Source of the DNA: Bacillota bacterium
Lineage (GTDB): Bacteria; Bacillota; Bacilli; Alicyclobacillales; SLC66
Assembly (NCBI GenBank): GCA_021821185.1
Contig: JAKACU010000001.1
Coordinates: 1 to 49,749, forward strand
DNA length: 49,749 nt
Direction of reading: 5' to 3'
The notes beneath the pieces are model-generated. The model was not told where the DNA came from and did no database searches. It saw only the letters and a program-made list of their open reading frames with translations. Positions 19,859 through 27,830 of the stretch are shown piece by piece. The first letter of the stretch is position 1; each line of letters starts with the position of its first letter. The translations under genes were made by a program, and so were the position numbers.

Positions 19859-20389
19859 ATGCTCGCTGTACTCTTTGATCAGACAAGCAAAACGGTCATT
19901 GTATCTACTTTGATCGTAAGTACATTAATTTCGGTCTTATCGCTCACCATAGCCATTATTGCAACGACAACAGCCCGGCACGTGAAACGTCGGTATAAGA
20001 CATTGCTTCGTGGTAAAGAAGGCGCGAATTTAGAACAGATGATATTAGCAAATCATGAAGAAGTTGCACGCGTCAGCGATCGTTTGACAGATATTGAACG
20101 ATCCCTGAATAATCATGAATCTCGACTCATCAAGAAAGTATCGGCGCCACAAATGATACGATATAACGCCTTTGCGGAGGCGGGAAATGATTTGAGTTTC
20201 TCCATGGCGATGCTTGATGAGGATGGAAACGGCATGGTGTTAAGCAGTATTTACGGAAGGGAAGAATCACGCGTGTATGCGAAGCCGTTCGTAAAGGGCG
20301 AATCAACATATCCGCTCACCCCTGAAGAAAAAACCGTTATCCGAGGCGAATCTGTACCAGTACAAAAGCTAAAGAAAAAGGCGTATTAA
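19859..20389 (+). CDS. DUF4446 family membrane-anchored protein
   Basis: A 176-residue protein with one N-terminal transmembrane helix (about residues 12-40), a helical linker (LEQMILANHEEVARVSDRLTDIE), then the DUF4446 core: RYNAFAEAGNDLSFSMAMLDEDGNG followed by SSIYGREESRVYAKP. Its function is unknown, and it is regularly found near parB and yyaC in Firmicutes. ATG 19859 has GAGGTGA upstream; the in-frame ATG 19790 lies inside DUF554 and is rejected. It ends at a strong terminator. Confidence 0.88.
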   Translation: MLAVLFDQTSKTVIVSTLIVSTLISVLSLTIAIIATTTARHVKRRYKTLLRGKEGANLEQMILANHEEVARVSDRLTDIERSLNNHESRLIKKVSAPQMIRYNAFAEAGNDLSFSMAMLDEDGNGMVLSSIYGREESRVYAKPFVKGESTYPLTPEEKTVIRGESVPVQKLKKKAY

Positions 20390-20391
20390 TC

Positions 20392-20434
20392 TTTTCGTGG
20401 GAAGACAGGTCATGGTGCTGTCTTCCCACGAAAA
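20392..20434. terminator. Bidirectional terminator between DUF4446 gene and yyaC
   Basis: A perfect 17-bp inverted repeat: TTTTCGTGGGAAGACAG (20392-20408) with CTGTCTTCCCACGAAAA (20418-20434), with an A run right of it and a T run left of it. It can end transcription from both sides. Its right arm is formed by the last codons and stop of yyaC. Confidence 0.92.
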
Positions 20435-21072
20435 AAAGCTCCCCATCGCGAATTATTGACCTCTTTTTTTAGAGACATATCAGCTTCCGCTTGTAGATGT
20501 GGATACGTTAGCTCGCTAATGGACAAAGCAATGGCATCTGCAATCACTTTCGCCATAGGTACCACGATACCTAACCGCGTATTTTGCAGCACGAAGTACT
20601 CCATAAATCCCCCAACATTCACAATCCCGGTAATATGGACATGTCCAATTTGTGGGAGCTTTTTGTGTACGCCAGCACCTGGTTGTAAGGCGCCATCCGA
20701 CAGCGTGATCTGCCCAACGCTCGACAATTGTCCCAAACATGCATCTACAGCCACAATGAAGGGCGACACATGCGTTTTTTCGACTAGTGTGATCGTTTCT
20801 GCCAGATTGACCGCATGCACGGGCCGAATTAGTGTTCCGTAGACGAGTGTATTGCGGTGCATCTCTGAAAGATATGATCCTACTAGAGGACCGAGTGCAT
20901 CACCTGTGGAACGATCTGTTCCGATACATACAAAAATGACTTCTGTGCTATTAGGACGATTGATGAGTCGCCTGCGCAGTGCAAGTGCCAAATGGTGTGC
21001 TGCCTCAGTTTCATCAAATAGGACGTGAAAGGACTCTTCTTCTTTATATGATTTAGTAAACAGAATCATCAC
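20410..21072 (-). CDS. yyaC: Spore protein YyaC (DUF1256, GPR-like fold)
   Basis: A 220-residue protein of the YyaC family, related in fold to the germination protease GPR and made in the forespore in B. subtilis. Diagnostic blocks are VCIGTDRSTGDALGPLVGSYL, AVDACLGQL, QPGAGVHKKLP and HITGIVNVGGFMEYFVLQNTRL. Start ATG 21072 or the next codon (ATG 21069, better spaced from AGGA). It is on the minus strand, opposite its neighbours, as in B. subtilis. It supports a spore-forming host. Confidence 0.93.
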   Translation of the reverse strand: MMILFTKSYKEEESFHVLFDETEAAHHLALALRRRLINRPNSTEVIFVCIGTDRSTGDALGPLVGSYLSEMHRNTLVYGTLIRPVHAVNLAETITLVEKTHVSPFIVAVDACLGQLSSVGQITLSDGALQPGAGVHKKLPQIGHVHITGIVNVGGFMEYFVLQNTRLGIVVPMAKVIADAIALSISELTYPHLQAEADMSLKKEVNNSRWGAFFRGKTAP

Positions 21073-21112
21073 ATCCTGTTACGAGCTTGATAGTACAGTA
21101 TGTGACTGAAGG

Positions 21113-21128
21113 GGGTAAAATTATACCC
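21113..21128. promoter_or_regulatory. Inverted repeat in the yyaC / CvpA-like divergent spacer
   Basis: GGGTA-AAATTA-TACCC is a perfect 5-bp-armed palindrome about 40 bp upstream of both genes. On the minus strand it includes TATAAT, so it may overlap the yyaC promoter. No regulator can be assigned. Confidence 0.35.
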
Positions 21129-21171
21129 ATCGTGCATACAATTGAACAAGGACACGCTCCCGGAGGATTGT

Positions 21172-21759
21172 ATGCTTGATCTTATAGCAATTATCGTCAT
21201 AGGCTGGTGCGTATTATTGGGGATACTTGTAGGTCCCTTTCGCATGCTGATGATCGCGGCTGCCTTGACGGGTTCATTTTTTGTTGTTACAAAGACAGCC
21301 TACTGGATTGAACCGCCCCTTCACAGCCCGCTTATAGCACAAGCCTTTCATCAATGGCTACTTCATTTGATGGACAAAGTGATACCAGTCGCTCAGGTCA
21401 CGCCCGCTATAGCAACGGGGATTCCCATCTATACTCCGCTTTTTCAGTATCTTCGATCATCGTACGTACAAGGGATTGCCTATCTATACGCCCTTGGAGC
21501 GGGGACTGCATTACTCATTGGATTTCGGTCAATGCACACACTTTGGCCAATTGGACCACAAAGAGCTCCATTACAGCAGATAGGTGGTGCTTTGTTAGGT
21601 CTTTGCACGGGTGTATATGGGGTTTTTTCGATGACGCAATGGCTCCTTACGTATATGTTCATTGCTCGGAACAGTAAAGGACTTTATTTTTTGCATCACT
21701 CCTTATTCGTTCACGCTTGGACGGTTTTGCAACTACATGGTATAGTCGAAAGACTATAG
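21172..21759 (+). CDS. CvpA-like multi-span membrane protein
   Basis: A 195-residue protein with about four hydrophobic segments (near residues 3-20, 25-42, 100-120 and 140-165). The order of the helices, and the short Gly/Phe-rich loop GILVGPFRM after the first helix, resemble the CvpA family (colicin V production-like), but similarity by eye is weak. ATG 21172 follows GGAGG. The codons upstream to 21142 are not needed. The next gene (DUF951) follows closely on the same strand. Function unknown. Confidence 0.6.
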   Translation: MLDLIAIIVIGWCVLLGILVGPFRMLMIAAALTGSFFVVTKTAYWIEPPLHSPLIAQAFHQWLLHLMDKVIPVAQVTPAIATGIPIYTPLFQYLRSSYVQGIAYLYALGAGTALLIGFRSMHTLWPIGPQRAPLQQIGGALLGLCTGVYGVFSMTQWLLTYMFIARNSKGLYFLHHSLFVHAWTVLQLHGIVERL

Positions 21760-21794
21760 ACAGCATTGTGTCCGGTATCTAGGAGGCGCCAACT

Positions 21795-21998
21795 GTGAAT
21801 GCAAAATCGTACAACCTGGGTGATACGGTTATTATGAAAAAACCACACCCATGTGGCACAAATAAATGGCAGATTATTCGAATGGGCATGGATATCCGTG
21901 TCAAATGTGAGGCATGTAAGAGAAGCGTGCTGCTCCCAAGGCGAGAGTTTGAACGATCTTTGAAAGAAGTGATTTCTCCCGATTCTTCGCGCATGTGA
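21795..21998 (+). CDS. DUF951 domain protein (YyzM-like)
   Basis: A 67-residue protein of the DUF951 family that lies upstream of ychF in most bacilli. The signature is LGDTVIMKKPHPCGTNKWQI followed by GMDIRVKCEACKRSVLLPRREFER. The HPCG and CEAC motifs suggest metal or nucleic-acid binding, but the role is unknown. GTG 21795 is preceded by AGGAGGCG with 8-nt spacing. Confidence 0.93.
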   Translation: MNAKSYNLGDTVIMKKPHPCGTNKWQIIRMGMDIRVKCEACKRSVLLPRREFERSLKEVISPDSSRM

Positions 21999-22055
21999 TA
22001 CTGGAAATTGAAAATACTAACCCCGAAACTAAGTCCATCTATGAGGCGGGGGAGT

Positions 22056-22286
22056 ATGGGAGACAAAATTGTCGGTATTCGCAAAAACGTGGATGGCTAT
22101 ATTACCATGGTTCGCATGAACAATGGACGTGTTTTATCGATTGATGAAGCTAGGCAACTAGCTCAGCAAGGTGGCATTGATTCGCTGTCAACCATTGATA
22201 GTGAAGGGAATTGGTGGATTGCTGACGTAGATAGTGAAGCTGGGGAAGTCATGGGACATAACCTGGATATTTTGCCGGAGTTCTAA
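22056..22286 (+). CDS. DUF3892 domain protein
   Basis: A 76-residue protein: KIVGIRKNVDGYITMVRMNNGRVLS, then a helix (DEARQLAQQG) and the ending HNLDILPEF, typical of the DUF3892 family (small soluble proteins of unknown function common in bacilli). ATG 22056 gives the family N-terminus; GAGG lies about 9 nt upstream. ATG 22041 and TTG 22008 are in-frame alternatives. It lies 57 nt after DUF951 and is probably co-transcribed. Two hairpins follow it. Confidence 0.8.
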   Translation: MGDKIVGIRKNVDGYITMVRMNNGRVLSIDEARQLAQQGGIDSLSTIDSEGNWWIADVDSEAGEVMGHNLDILPEF

Positions 22287-22297
22287 TCGGTTACGTG

Positions 22298-22362
22298 CCG
22301 TGAAAGGGTTCACGAACCTTGCCAGGCGGGGGTGCATATTTGCATACTCGCCTCGCAGGGTT
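22298..22362. terminator. Double hairpin, possible terminator between convergent genes
   Basis: The first hairpin is CGTGAA-AGGG-TTCACG (22298-22313). The second is larger: AACCTTGC (22315-22322) pairs with GCAGGGTT (22355-22362), with inner GGCG/CGCC. Neither side has a run of T residues, although TTTATCTT follows on the plus strand. They lie between the DUF3892 gene and the minus-strand micro-ORF at 22392-22481, so they may end both, or form a structured RNA. Confidence 0.5.
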
Positions 22363-22391
22363 TATCTTAAGATCAATCAGGTTCTTATACA

Positions 22392-22481
22392 TTATTGGCA
22401 ATCATGTGTGTCCATAGATATCGCAAATACATTGCGAACTTTTCTCAGTCGATCACGCAGTTTACGCAGCCTCGATCGCAT
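22392..22481 (-). CDS. Basic micro-protein (29 aa), unrecognised
   Basis: A 29-codon frame from ATG 22481 to TAA 22392. AAGGAGGTGG, an almost perfect anti-16S match, lies 6 nt before the ATG. Promoter hexamers TTGTGA (22554-22559) and GATAAT (22531-22536) are 17 nt apart, placing the transcript start about 40 nt upstream. The peptide begins MRSRLRKLRDRLRKVRN, an arginine/lysine-rich amphipathic helix with a heptad-like leucine pattern, and ends with a short polar tail containing a cysteine. It lies opposite to ychF. I recognise no family; an RNA-, membrane- or anionic-polymer-binding peptide is possible. The gene signals make it more credible than a random frame. Confidence 0.5.
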   Translation of the reverse strand: MRSRLRKLRDRLRKVRNVFAISMDTHDCQ

Positions 22482-22530
22482 ACAAGCCACCTCCTTGACC
22501 ACACTGCGTAGTATATGTATTTTGCCGGTG

Positions 22531-22559
22531 ATTATCCTGTGCTTACAACATCTTCACAA
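22531..22559 (-). promoter_or_regulatory. Promoter for the 29-aa micro-ORF
   Basis: Minus-strand TTGTGA (22554-22559), 17 nt, GATAAT (22531-22536). It points away from ychF into the micro-ORF. Confidence 0.5.
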
Positions 22560-22606
22560 GAGTTTATGGTAATTTCTTTTATAATGCCTACAATTGAGGT
22601 GTGGAC

Positions 22607-23704
22607 ATGCCGTTACAAGCAGGAATCGTAGGATTACCCAACGTCGGCAAATCGACGTTATTTAATGCCATCACGAAAGCTGGTGCAGAGGCCGCCAACT
22701 ATCCCTTTTGCACGATTGACCCTAACGTCGGTGTTGTAGAAGTTCCTGATCTGCGCTTAAGTGAATTAGCAGGTGTGGTCCATCCACAGCGTACCGTGCC
22801 TACGACATTTGAGTTTGTCGATATCGCTGGGCTTGTAAAAGGTGCAAGCCGCGGTGAAGGGCTTGGAAACAAGTTTCTCTCCCACATCCGCGAAGTAGAT
22901 GCTATCGTTCACGTGGTACGTTGCTTTGAAAGTTCAGATATCACGCATGTGGAAGGCAAGGTAGATCCATTAAGCGATATTGAAACGATTGATTTGGAAT
23001 TGATTTTTGCAGACACAGATACCGTCGCTAAACGTCTTGATCGCCAAAGAAAGTTAGCTAAAAGTGGCGACGCGAAAATCCGAGAAGAGGTGACTTTCTT
23101 AGAGCGACTTCTTGTGCATCTTGAAGAAGGGCACCCTGCTAGGCGACTTTCGATAACCGACGAGGAACGCTTTGCAATCCGGGATTTGCATCTTCTGACG
23201 CTAAAGCCAGTTTTGTATGCGGCCAATATCTCTGAATCGGATATAGGAAAAGATGACTTGCCACTTGTTGATAAGGTCAGAGAACTTGCCTTGATCGATC
23301 ATGCACAAGTAGTTGTGATTTGCGCTCAGGTCGAGGCTGAAGTAGCCGAATTGGATGACGATGATAAGCTCGCTTTTTTAGCTGATCTTGGATTACATGA
23401 GTCTGGATTGGATCGTCTTGTTACAGCTGCTTATGATTTGCTTGGATTGATTACGTACTTTACGGCCGGACCGCAAGAGGTTCGCGCTTGGACGATACGT
23501 AAGAGCACGAAAGCTCCACAGGCTGCAGCCGTTATCCATACGGACTTTGAACGCGGGTTTATCCGTGCGGAAGTGGTGTCCTATAAAGATTTACTACAAG
23601 CAGGCTCGTATACGGTTGCACGGGAAAATGGCAGGTTTCGCCTTGAAGGCAAGGACTATGTGGTACAAGATGGCGATGTTATGCATTTCCGCTTTAACGT
23701 ATAA
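22607..23704 (+). CDS. ychF: Ribosome-binding ATPase YchF (OLA1 family)
   Basis: A 365-residue Obg-family P-loop protein that prefers ATP and binds ribosomes; linked to stress responses. G1 is GLPNVGKSTLFN near residue 8; then NYPFCTIDPNVG, the DIAGLVKGAS switch, and the C-terminal TGS-like domain FTAGPQEVRAWTI with LEGKDYVVQDGDVMHFRFNV. ATG 22607 follows GAGGTG and gives the family start; GTG 22601 is a weaker alternative. It precedes rpsF as in B. subtilis (yyaF-rpsF). Confidence 0.97.
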   Translation: MPLQAGIVGLPNVGKSTLFNAITKAGAEAANYPFCTIDPNVGVVEVPDLRLSELAGVVHPQRTVPTTFEFVDIAGLVKGASRGEGLGNKFLSHIREVDAIVHVVRCFESSDITHVEGKVDPLSDIETIDLELIFADTDTVAKRLDRQRKLAKSGDAKIREEVTFLERLLVHLEEGHPARRLSITDEERFAIRDLHLLTLKPVLYAANISESDIGKDDLPLVDKVRELALIDHAQVVVICAQVEAEVAELDDDDKLAFLADLGLHESGLDRLVTAAYDLLGLITYFTAGPQEVRAWTIRKSTKAPQAAAVIHTDFERGFIRAEVVSYKDLLQAGSYTVARENGRFRLEGKDYVVQDGDVMHFRFNV

Positions 23705-23724
23705 CTCATCGCCTCTGAAACGCA

Positions 23725-23753
23725 TTGGCAAAGTGCTATATAAATGATATAAT
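23725..23753 (+). promoter_or_regulatory. rpsF operon promoter
   Basis: TTGGCA (23725-23730), 17 nt, TATAAT (23748-23753). Transcription would start near 23760, giving a leader of about 100 nt. Confidence 0.8.
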
Positions 23754-23760
23754 AAGCGAA

Positions 23761-23847
23761 TGTGAGTCCGCAGGCTTGGACCACATCCGTGTATTTACGG
23801 CGATGGACCCTGCCATCCTTGCTCCCACCAGGGAGCCTATAGTCCAC
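23761..23847 (+). promoter_or_regulatory. Structured rpsF leader (candidate S6:S18 autoregulatory element)
   Basis: The leader can form several hairpins: GTCC/GGAC (23767-23780 region), CCGT-GTATTT-ACGG, ATGG-ACCCTG-CCAT, and GCTCCC-ACCA-GGGAGC just before the ribosome binding site. Leaders of rpsF-ssb-rpsR operons commonly carry an RNA motif bound by the S6:S18 complex for feedback control. Position and structure fit; I have not matched the consensus in detail. Confidence 0.5.
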
Positions 23848-23862
23848 AAGGAGGTGAATCGG

Positions 23863-24150
23863 ATGCGCAAGTATGAAACTATGTACGTGCTGCGTCCCGA
23901 TCTGGAAGCAGAGAAGACACAGGAACTCGTGCAACGTTTTAATGACGTCGTCACGAACCAACAAGGTGAAATTGAAGAAGTCAGCGAATGGGGCAAACGC
24001 CGCTTAGCTTACGAAATTGAAGGTCACCGTGAAGGACACTATGTCTTAATGCATTACAGCGCGGATACAGATGTTTCCAAAGAACTGGAACGCCTGTTTC
24101 GCATTAGCGATGACGTGATTCGTTATTTGACAACCAGAGTTGACGAGTAA
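23863..24150 (+). CDS. rpsF: 30S ribosomal protein S6
   Basis: S6 (95 aa) pairs with S18 on the platform of the small subunit. Typical blocks are RKYETMYVLRPDLE at the start and EWGKRRLAYEIEGHREGHYVLMHY. ATG 23863 follows AAGGAGGTG (23848-23856). The operon continues with ssb and rpsR. Confidence 0.97.
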   Translation: MRKYETMYVLRPDLEAEKTQELVQRFNDVVTNQQGEIEEVSEWGKRRLAYEIEGHREGHYVLMHYSADTDVSKELERLFRISDDVIRYLTTRVDE

Positions 24151-24188
24151 GTAGGTAGTGAAACCGGGTGGTCAAAGGAGGACTTACG

Positions 24189-24656
24189 ATGCTCAATCGT
24201 ATCGTTCTAATTGGTCGTTTGACGAGGGATCCTGAATTGCGGTATACAGCTTCAGGTACGGCTGTGGCTTCGTTTACTTTGGCGGTGGATCGTGCTCGCA
24301 CGAATCAAGCGGGTGAACGGGAGACAGACTTTATCAATATTGTGGTGTGGCAAAAGTTAGGCGAACTTTGCGCACAATACTTGCACAAGGGCAGGCTTGC
24401 TGCAGTAGAAGGGCGTTTGCAGATTCGACAGTACGACAATCGTGAGGGTCAAAAGGTACGCGTGGCTGAAGTTGTTGCGGATAACGTACAATTTCTCGAT
24501 CGCGCGGCGGATAATGGCGCTGGCAACGCGCGCCCTCCGATGAGTCGTCCTAATGATCCTGCTACTTCACCTAGCGTTGCTGATCGATATCAAGATGATC
24601 CCTTTGCCGACGATGGACGTTCAATTGACATTGTAGATGATGATCTTCCTTTTTAA
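24189..24656 (+). CDS. ssb: Single-stranded DNA-binding protein
   Basis: Tetrameric SSB (155 aa) that coats single-stranded DNA and recruits repair and replication partners. The OB fold spans about residues 1-105 (MLNRIVLIGRLTRDPELRYT, then FINIVVWQKLGE). A disordered linker follows, then the acidic tip DDDLPF that binds partners. ATG 24189 has AAAGGAGGA upstream. It lies between rpsF and rpsR, the SsbA position. Confidence 0.97.
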   Translation: MLNRIVLIGRLTRDPELRYTASGTAVASFTLAVDRARTNQAGERETDFINIVVWQKLGELCAQYLHKGRLAAVEGRLQIRQYDNREGQKVRVAEVVADNVQFLDRAADNGAGNARPPMSRPNDPATSPSVADRYQDDPFADDGRSIDIVDDDLPF

Positions 24657-24689
24657 CCTCGTGGCACGATAAGAAGGGGTGGATCGACT

Positions 24690-24920
24690 ATGCCGCGCAA
24701 AGGCCGTGGTGGCAAGCGTAAACGCGTATGCCAGTTTTGTGTGGATAAGATTGTAACTGTTGACTATAAGGAGTCAAACCGTTTGACGAAGTATCTTTCT
24801 GAACGTGGAAAGATTCTGCCGCGTCGTATTTCCGGTAACTGCGCAAGGCATCAACGCCAAGTAACTGTTGCGATTAAACGCGCTCGTCAAGTAGCCTTGC
24901 TTCCTTACACGATGGAATAG
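24690..24920 (+). CDS. rpsR: 30S ribosomal protein S18
   Basis: S18 (76 aa), partner of S6. It has CQFC near residue 15, then [48 protein letters not shown] in family form. The two N-terminal cysteines plus Cys/His in the middle could bind zinc, as in cysteine-containing ribosomal protein variants. It ends the rpsF operon at a strong terminator. Confidence 0.97.
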   Translation: MPRKGRGGKRKRVCQFCVDKIVTVDYKESNRLTKYLSERGKILPRRISGNCARHQRQVTVAIKRARQVALLPYTME

Positions 24921-24943
24921 GTAGATTCGATCAATAAAAATTA

Positions 24944-24976
24944 GGCGGGTGTGGCACAAGCCACCCTGCTTTTTTA
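24944..24976. terminator. Bidirectional terminator between rpsR and histidine kinase
   Basis: GGCGGGTGTGGC pairs with GCCACCCTGC around an ACAA loop, followed by TTTTTT on the plus strand. On the minus strand the same hairpin is followed by CTAATTTTTATT, so it can also end the kinase transcript. Confidence 0.88.
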
Positions 24977-24980
24977 TTTA

Positions 24981-26297
24981 TCATGTCACCTGAATATCGA
25001 TCAGTGGGAAGATCACGTTAAACGTAGTGCCCTCGCCTGGTTCAGATTCGACATGAATCTTTCCGTGATGTGCTTCTATAATTTTTATGGAAACAGCTAA
25101 ACCGAGTCCAGAACCTGATAATTTGGTAGTAAAAAAGGGGTCAAAGATTCGTTCAAGGTTACTCTTCGTAATTCCAGTGCCCGTGTCAGACACAGACAAC
25201 GTGTAGGTGGTAGATTCTCGGTGCGCATTGATGGTTAGCGTTCCACCTTTATCCATAGCATCCAGAGCATTTTTCGTCAAATTAAGAAACACCTGTTTGA
25301 TTTCTTGAGGGCATACATGACATATCCCTTCTGGGATAATGCCAACGGAAACAAAGACACCTTTCAGGTTAGCCTCTGCAGTTACAAGCGGCAACATATT
25401 GGACAATAGTTCATTCATTTGAGTAGGACTTCGTTGTGCGGTCACCGAGTTACGTGCCAAAGTGAGATACTCCGTGATAAGGCCATCAACGCGATCAATT
25501 TCATCAATCATAATTTGGAAATGATCTTTACCGGGAGGTTGCTGCAATCGTCGTTTTTGTAATTGCAAAAACCCGCGAACTGTTGTCAGTGGGTTGCGAA
25601 TTTCGTGAGCAGTTGATGCCGCGAACTCAGCAATGAGATTTAAGCGGTCATTTCTCGCGGAGTAAGCTTCCCATTGTTTGCGAGTCGTAATATCTTCCAT
25701 GAAAACGGCATAACCAACTCGATTGGTGGTTGTTGGAATGATGGAGACAAGAACAATGCGACCACTTCCCGTTGCTCGATGGATGAAGCTCATTTCACGA
25801 TTACGTACGGGAATGCTTGATGATAATGCGCTCTCAATGTCGCTCCCATGATCAATCGATGCACCAAGCCATAGTACTAACTCGAGCATTTTTATTCCTA
25901 GGATTTCGGTCTCTGTAAAACCTGTCATGTCCATAAAGGTTTCATTGATGGCGAGGATCGTAAAATAAGCGTCTACATGAGCGATGGCAAGTGGAGCATT
26001 TGCGATGAGTGCCTGGACCCAATTATCTTCTTCAGAGTCTTCTTTCACGATGGCATTGAAAATTCTATTAGTCAGGGTTTGCTCGATGATGGAGGCGACA
26101 ACTAACACGACACACGCCCCGAGGGCGCCCTCCGAAAGGGGAATGGTCGGGTCTTTTGCGTAACGCAAATTAGTCAACCACGCATTTTGCTTGCCGTGGT
26201 ATACTGAAGTGTGAACGTCGAAGACCAGTGAAACAAGCGCAACTATAGCAATTGCTAAGGCACTATAGAGTAGAACCTTGCTGCGCCTCCATTTCAC
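24981..26297 (-). CDS. Membrane PAS-domain sensor histidine kinase
   Basis: A 438-residue sensor kinase with two N-terminal transmembrane helices (about 8-28 and 52-75), a PAS domain (about 95-205, with FTILAINETFMDMTGFTE), a HisKA domain with the phosphorylated histidine in FAASTAHEIRNPLTTVRGFLQL, and a HATPase domain (NLTKNALDAM, DTGTGI, FFTTKLSGSGLGLAVS). The layout resembles the orphan sporulation kinases of bacilli, but no adjacent response regulator tells its target. GTG 26297 follows AAAGGGAGGG with 6-nt spacing; the ATG nine codons upstream would place that motif inside the gene. Confidence 0.85.
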   Translation of the reverse strand: MKWRRSKVLLYSALAIAIVALVSLVFDVHTSVYHGKQNAWLTNLRYAKDPTIPLSEGALGACVVLVVASIIEQTLTNRIFNAIVKEDSEEDNWVQALIANAPLAIAHVDAYFTILAINETFMDMTGFTETEILGIKMLELVLWLGASIDHGSDIESALSSSIPVRNREMSFIHRATGSGRIVLVSIIPTTTNRVGYAVFMEDITTRKQWEAYSARNDRLNLIAEFAASTAHEIRNPLTTVRGFLQLQKRRLQQPPGKDHFQIMIDEIDRVDGLITEYLTLARNSVTAQRSPTQMNELLSNMLPLVTAEANLKGVFVSVGIIPEGICHVCPQEIKQVFLNLTKNALDAMDKGGTLTINAHRESTTYTLSVSDTGTGITKSNLERIFDPFFTTKLSGSGLGLAVSIKIIEAHHGKIHVESEPGEGTTFNVIFPLIDIQVT

Positions 26298-26329
26298 TGG
26301 AAGCCCTCCCTTTAAAGAAATCACTTACC

Positions 26330-26358
26330 ATATTAAACGCATTAGTTTAAAAGTACAA
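26330..26358 (-). promoter_or_regulatory. Promoter for the PAS histidine kinase
   Basis: Minus-strand TTGTAC (26353-26358), 17 nt, TAATAT (26330-26335), just upstream of the kinase start and overlapping the leader of yybS. Confidence 0.5.
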
Positions 26359-26391
26359 ATTGAGGGCAAGATTTGGGGCTATTTCAATTCT

Positions 26392-27345
26392 ATGGGTGGT
26401 GGTTTTATCTTTCGATTAAAGTCTGGCTGGGGTGCGCAAACCGCTTTTATTGTCATTTTGGCTTTAACGCTGTTTATCCCAGTGATCTTTCCGCTAACCG
26501 CCCTGTGTTTAGCTGCGCCGCTACTATGGCTGTTTGTCGAAGGTAACTGGCGCAAAGCTATGGTTTTGGTTACAGCAGCCATGCTTGCCTCTTTGTTATC
26601 TAGTATGTGGCTTGTATTATGGATGTTTTTTATAGCTACGCTTATTTTCTCTTATTTACTAGGTCGTGGTCTTCAAAAGCAAGAGATTGGACACTACGCC
26701 GTGAATGCGACGCTGACATGGATTGTATTTATCCTCTTGTTGTTTGTGATCGCTAAAGTCGTTGGAATCAACATCATCACGTTATTTACACAGGCTATGG
26801 TACAAGGTATTCGATCATCACCGTTGTTATCAAGCCTTGAAAATTTGTCTGGCAGTGGTCAAGGTACCACTGCCATGGCACAATTGGTGCAACTGGTCCT
26901 GCCAGGGTCGATCATAATCTTATCGACCATGGTGACGCTTTGTAATCTTGCCATTGTGCGATTCGTTCAGACGGTGTTGCATAAACCAGCTTCGCCAGTG
27001 ATGAGAAACTTTAGGGTGCCACGATCGGTAGGTATAGCTTATGTTGTCGTTCTTATCGCATTATTGACCGGATTTGGATCAAGTTCGGGTATCGTAAGTT
27101 TACTGGTCAATACGGCCTCACTCGTTTTAACCTTTTTGTTATCATTGCAGGCGGCGGCTGTTTTGTGGTGGATTGTTTGCGATAAACTTAAAGGTGTCCC
27201 CATTACGGTTCTTGCTGTCATCGCAGTATTTTGTACCATCTTAATTCTTGTGATTTTTGAAGAAATCTTTGTGTTGGTAGGGTTAGTTGATGTGGTTTTT
27301 GATATACGCGCACGTATGTCGGCATCTAAATCTAAACACCGTTAA
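26392..27345 (+). CDS. yybS: YybS family membrane protein (DUF2232)
   Basis: A 317-residue protein with about eight hydrophobic segments, placed directly upstream of rplI and dnaB as YybS is in bacilli. The sequence is almost all membrane helices with few motifs, so the call depends on position, size and topology. The function is unknown. The start is uncertain: ATG 26392 gives a basic cytoplasmic segment (FRLKSGWG) before the first helix, but the only nearby purine-rich stretch (GGGG) lies 13 nt upstream. Confidence 0.75.
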   Translation: MGGGFIFRLKSGWGAQTAFIVILALTLFIPVIFPLTALCLAAPLLWLFVEGNWRKAMVLVTAAMLASLLSSMWLVLWMFFIATLIFSYLLGRGLQKQEIGHYAVNATLTWIVFILLLFVIAKVVGINIITLFTQAMVQGIRSSPLLSSLENLSGSGQGTTAMAQLVQLVLPGSIIILSTMVTLCNLAIVRFVQTVLHKPASPVMRNFRVPRSVGIAYVVVLIALLTGFGSSSGIVSLLVNTASLVLTFLLSLQAAAVLWWIVCDKLKGVPITVLAVIAVFCTILILVIFEEIFVLVGLVDVVFDIRARMSASKSKHR

Positions 27346-27374
27346 TTGTCGCGAAACCAAATGGAGGGATACCT

Positions 27375-27818
27375 ATGAAAATTGTGCTTTTACAAGATGT
27401 AGCAGGACAAGGTAAGAAGGGTGAACTAAAGACTGTCTCAGAAGGATATGCTCGTAATTTTCTGTTCCCTCGTAATCTAGCTAAAGAAGCTACGGCAGAT
27501 GCTATGCGTGAGATTGAAGCTAAAAAAGCTTCTGTAGCCAGGAAGGAAGAACAGGCCAAACAGGCAGCCTTGGATATAGCCGCAAAGCTCAACGACTTGA
27601 CCGTCACAATCAAGGTAAAAGCGGGTGAGGCTGGACGGGTGTTTGGAGCCGTGACGTCCAAACAGGTGGCCGAAGCCTTAGCTGATGCTGGTTATCCGAT
27701 TGATAAGAAAAAGGTAGTTCTCCCGGATGCCATTCGCGGACTTGGTACAACGTCTGTCGCGATTAAACTTCATCATGATGTATCAGCACAAATTCAAGTT
27801 CACGTCGAAAAAATTTAG
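27375..27818 (+). CDS. rplI: 50S ribosomal protein L9
   Basis: L9 (147 aa) binds domain V of 23S rRNA and affects frame maintenance. The N-terminal domain has the signature GQGKKGELKTVSEGYARNFLFPRNLA, followed by a long charged helix and the C-terminal domain with AGRVFGAVTSKQVAEAL. ATG 27375 has GGAGGG upstream. dnaB follows immediately. Confidence 0.97.
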   Translation: MKIVLLQDVAGQGKKGELKTVSEGYARNFLFPRNLAKEATADAMREIEAKKASVARKEEQAKQAALDIAAKLNDLTVTIKVKAGEAGRVFGAVTSKQVAEALADAGYPIDKKKVVLPDAIRGLGTTSVAIKLHHDVSAQIQVHVEKI

Positions 27819-27830
27819 GTGACTAGGCAA

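Noticed and set aside
19859..19990. CACGTGAAAC half-site near 19978 considered as a third parS
   Set aside because: The left half does not match; too many mismatches to the 16-bp consensus.
22234..22572. 112-codon plus-strand ORF between DUF3892 and ychF
   Set aside because: Overlaps the DUF3892 end and the double hairpin, no ribosome binding site, no domain. The minus-strand micro-ORF with promoter and Shine-Dalgarno is better supported.
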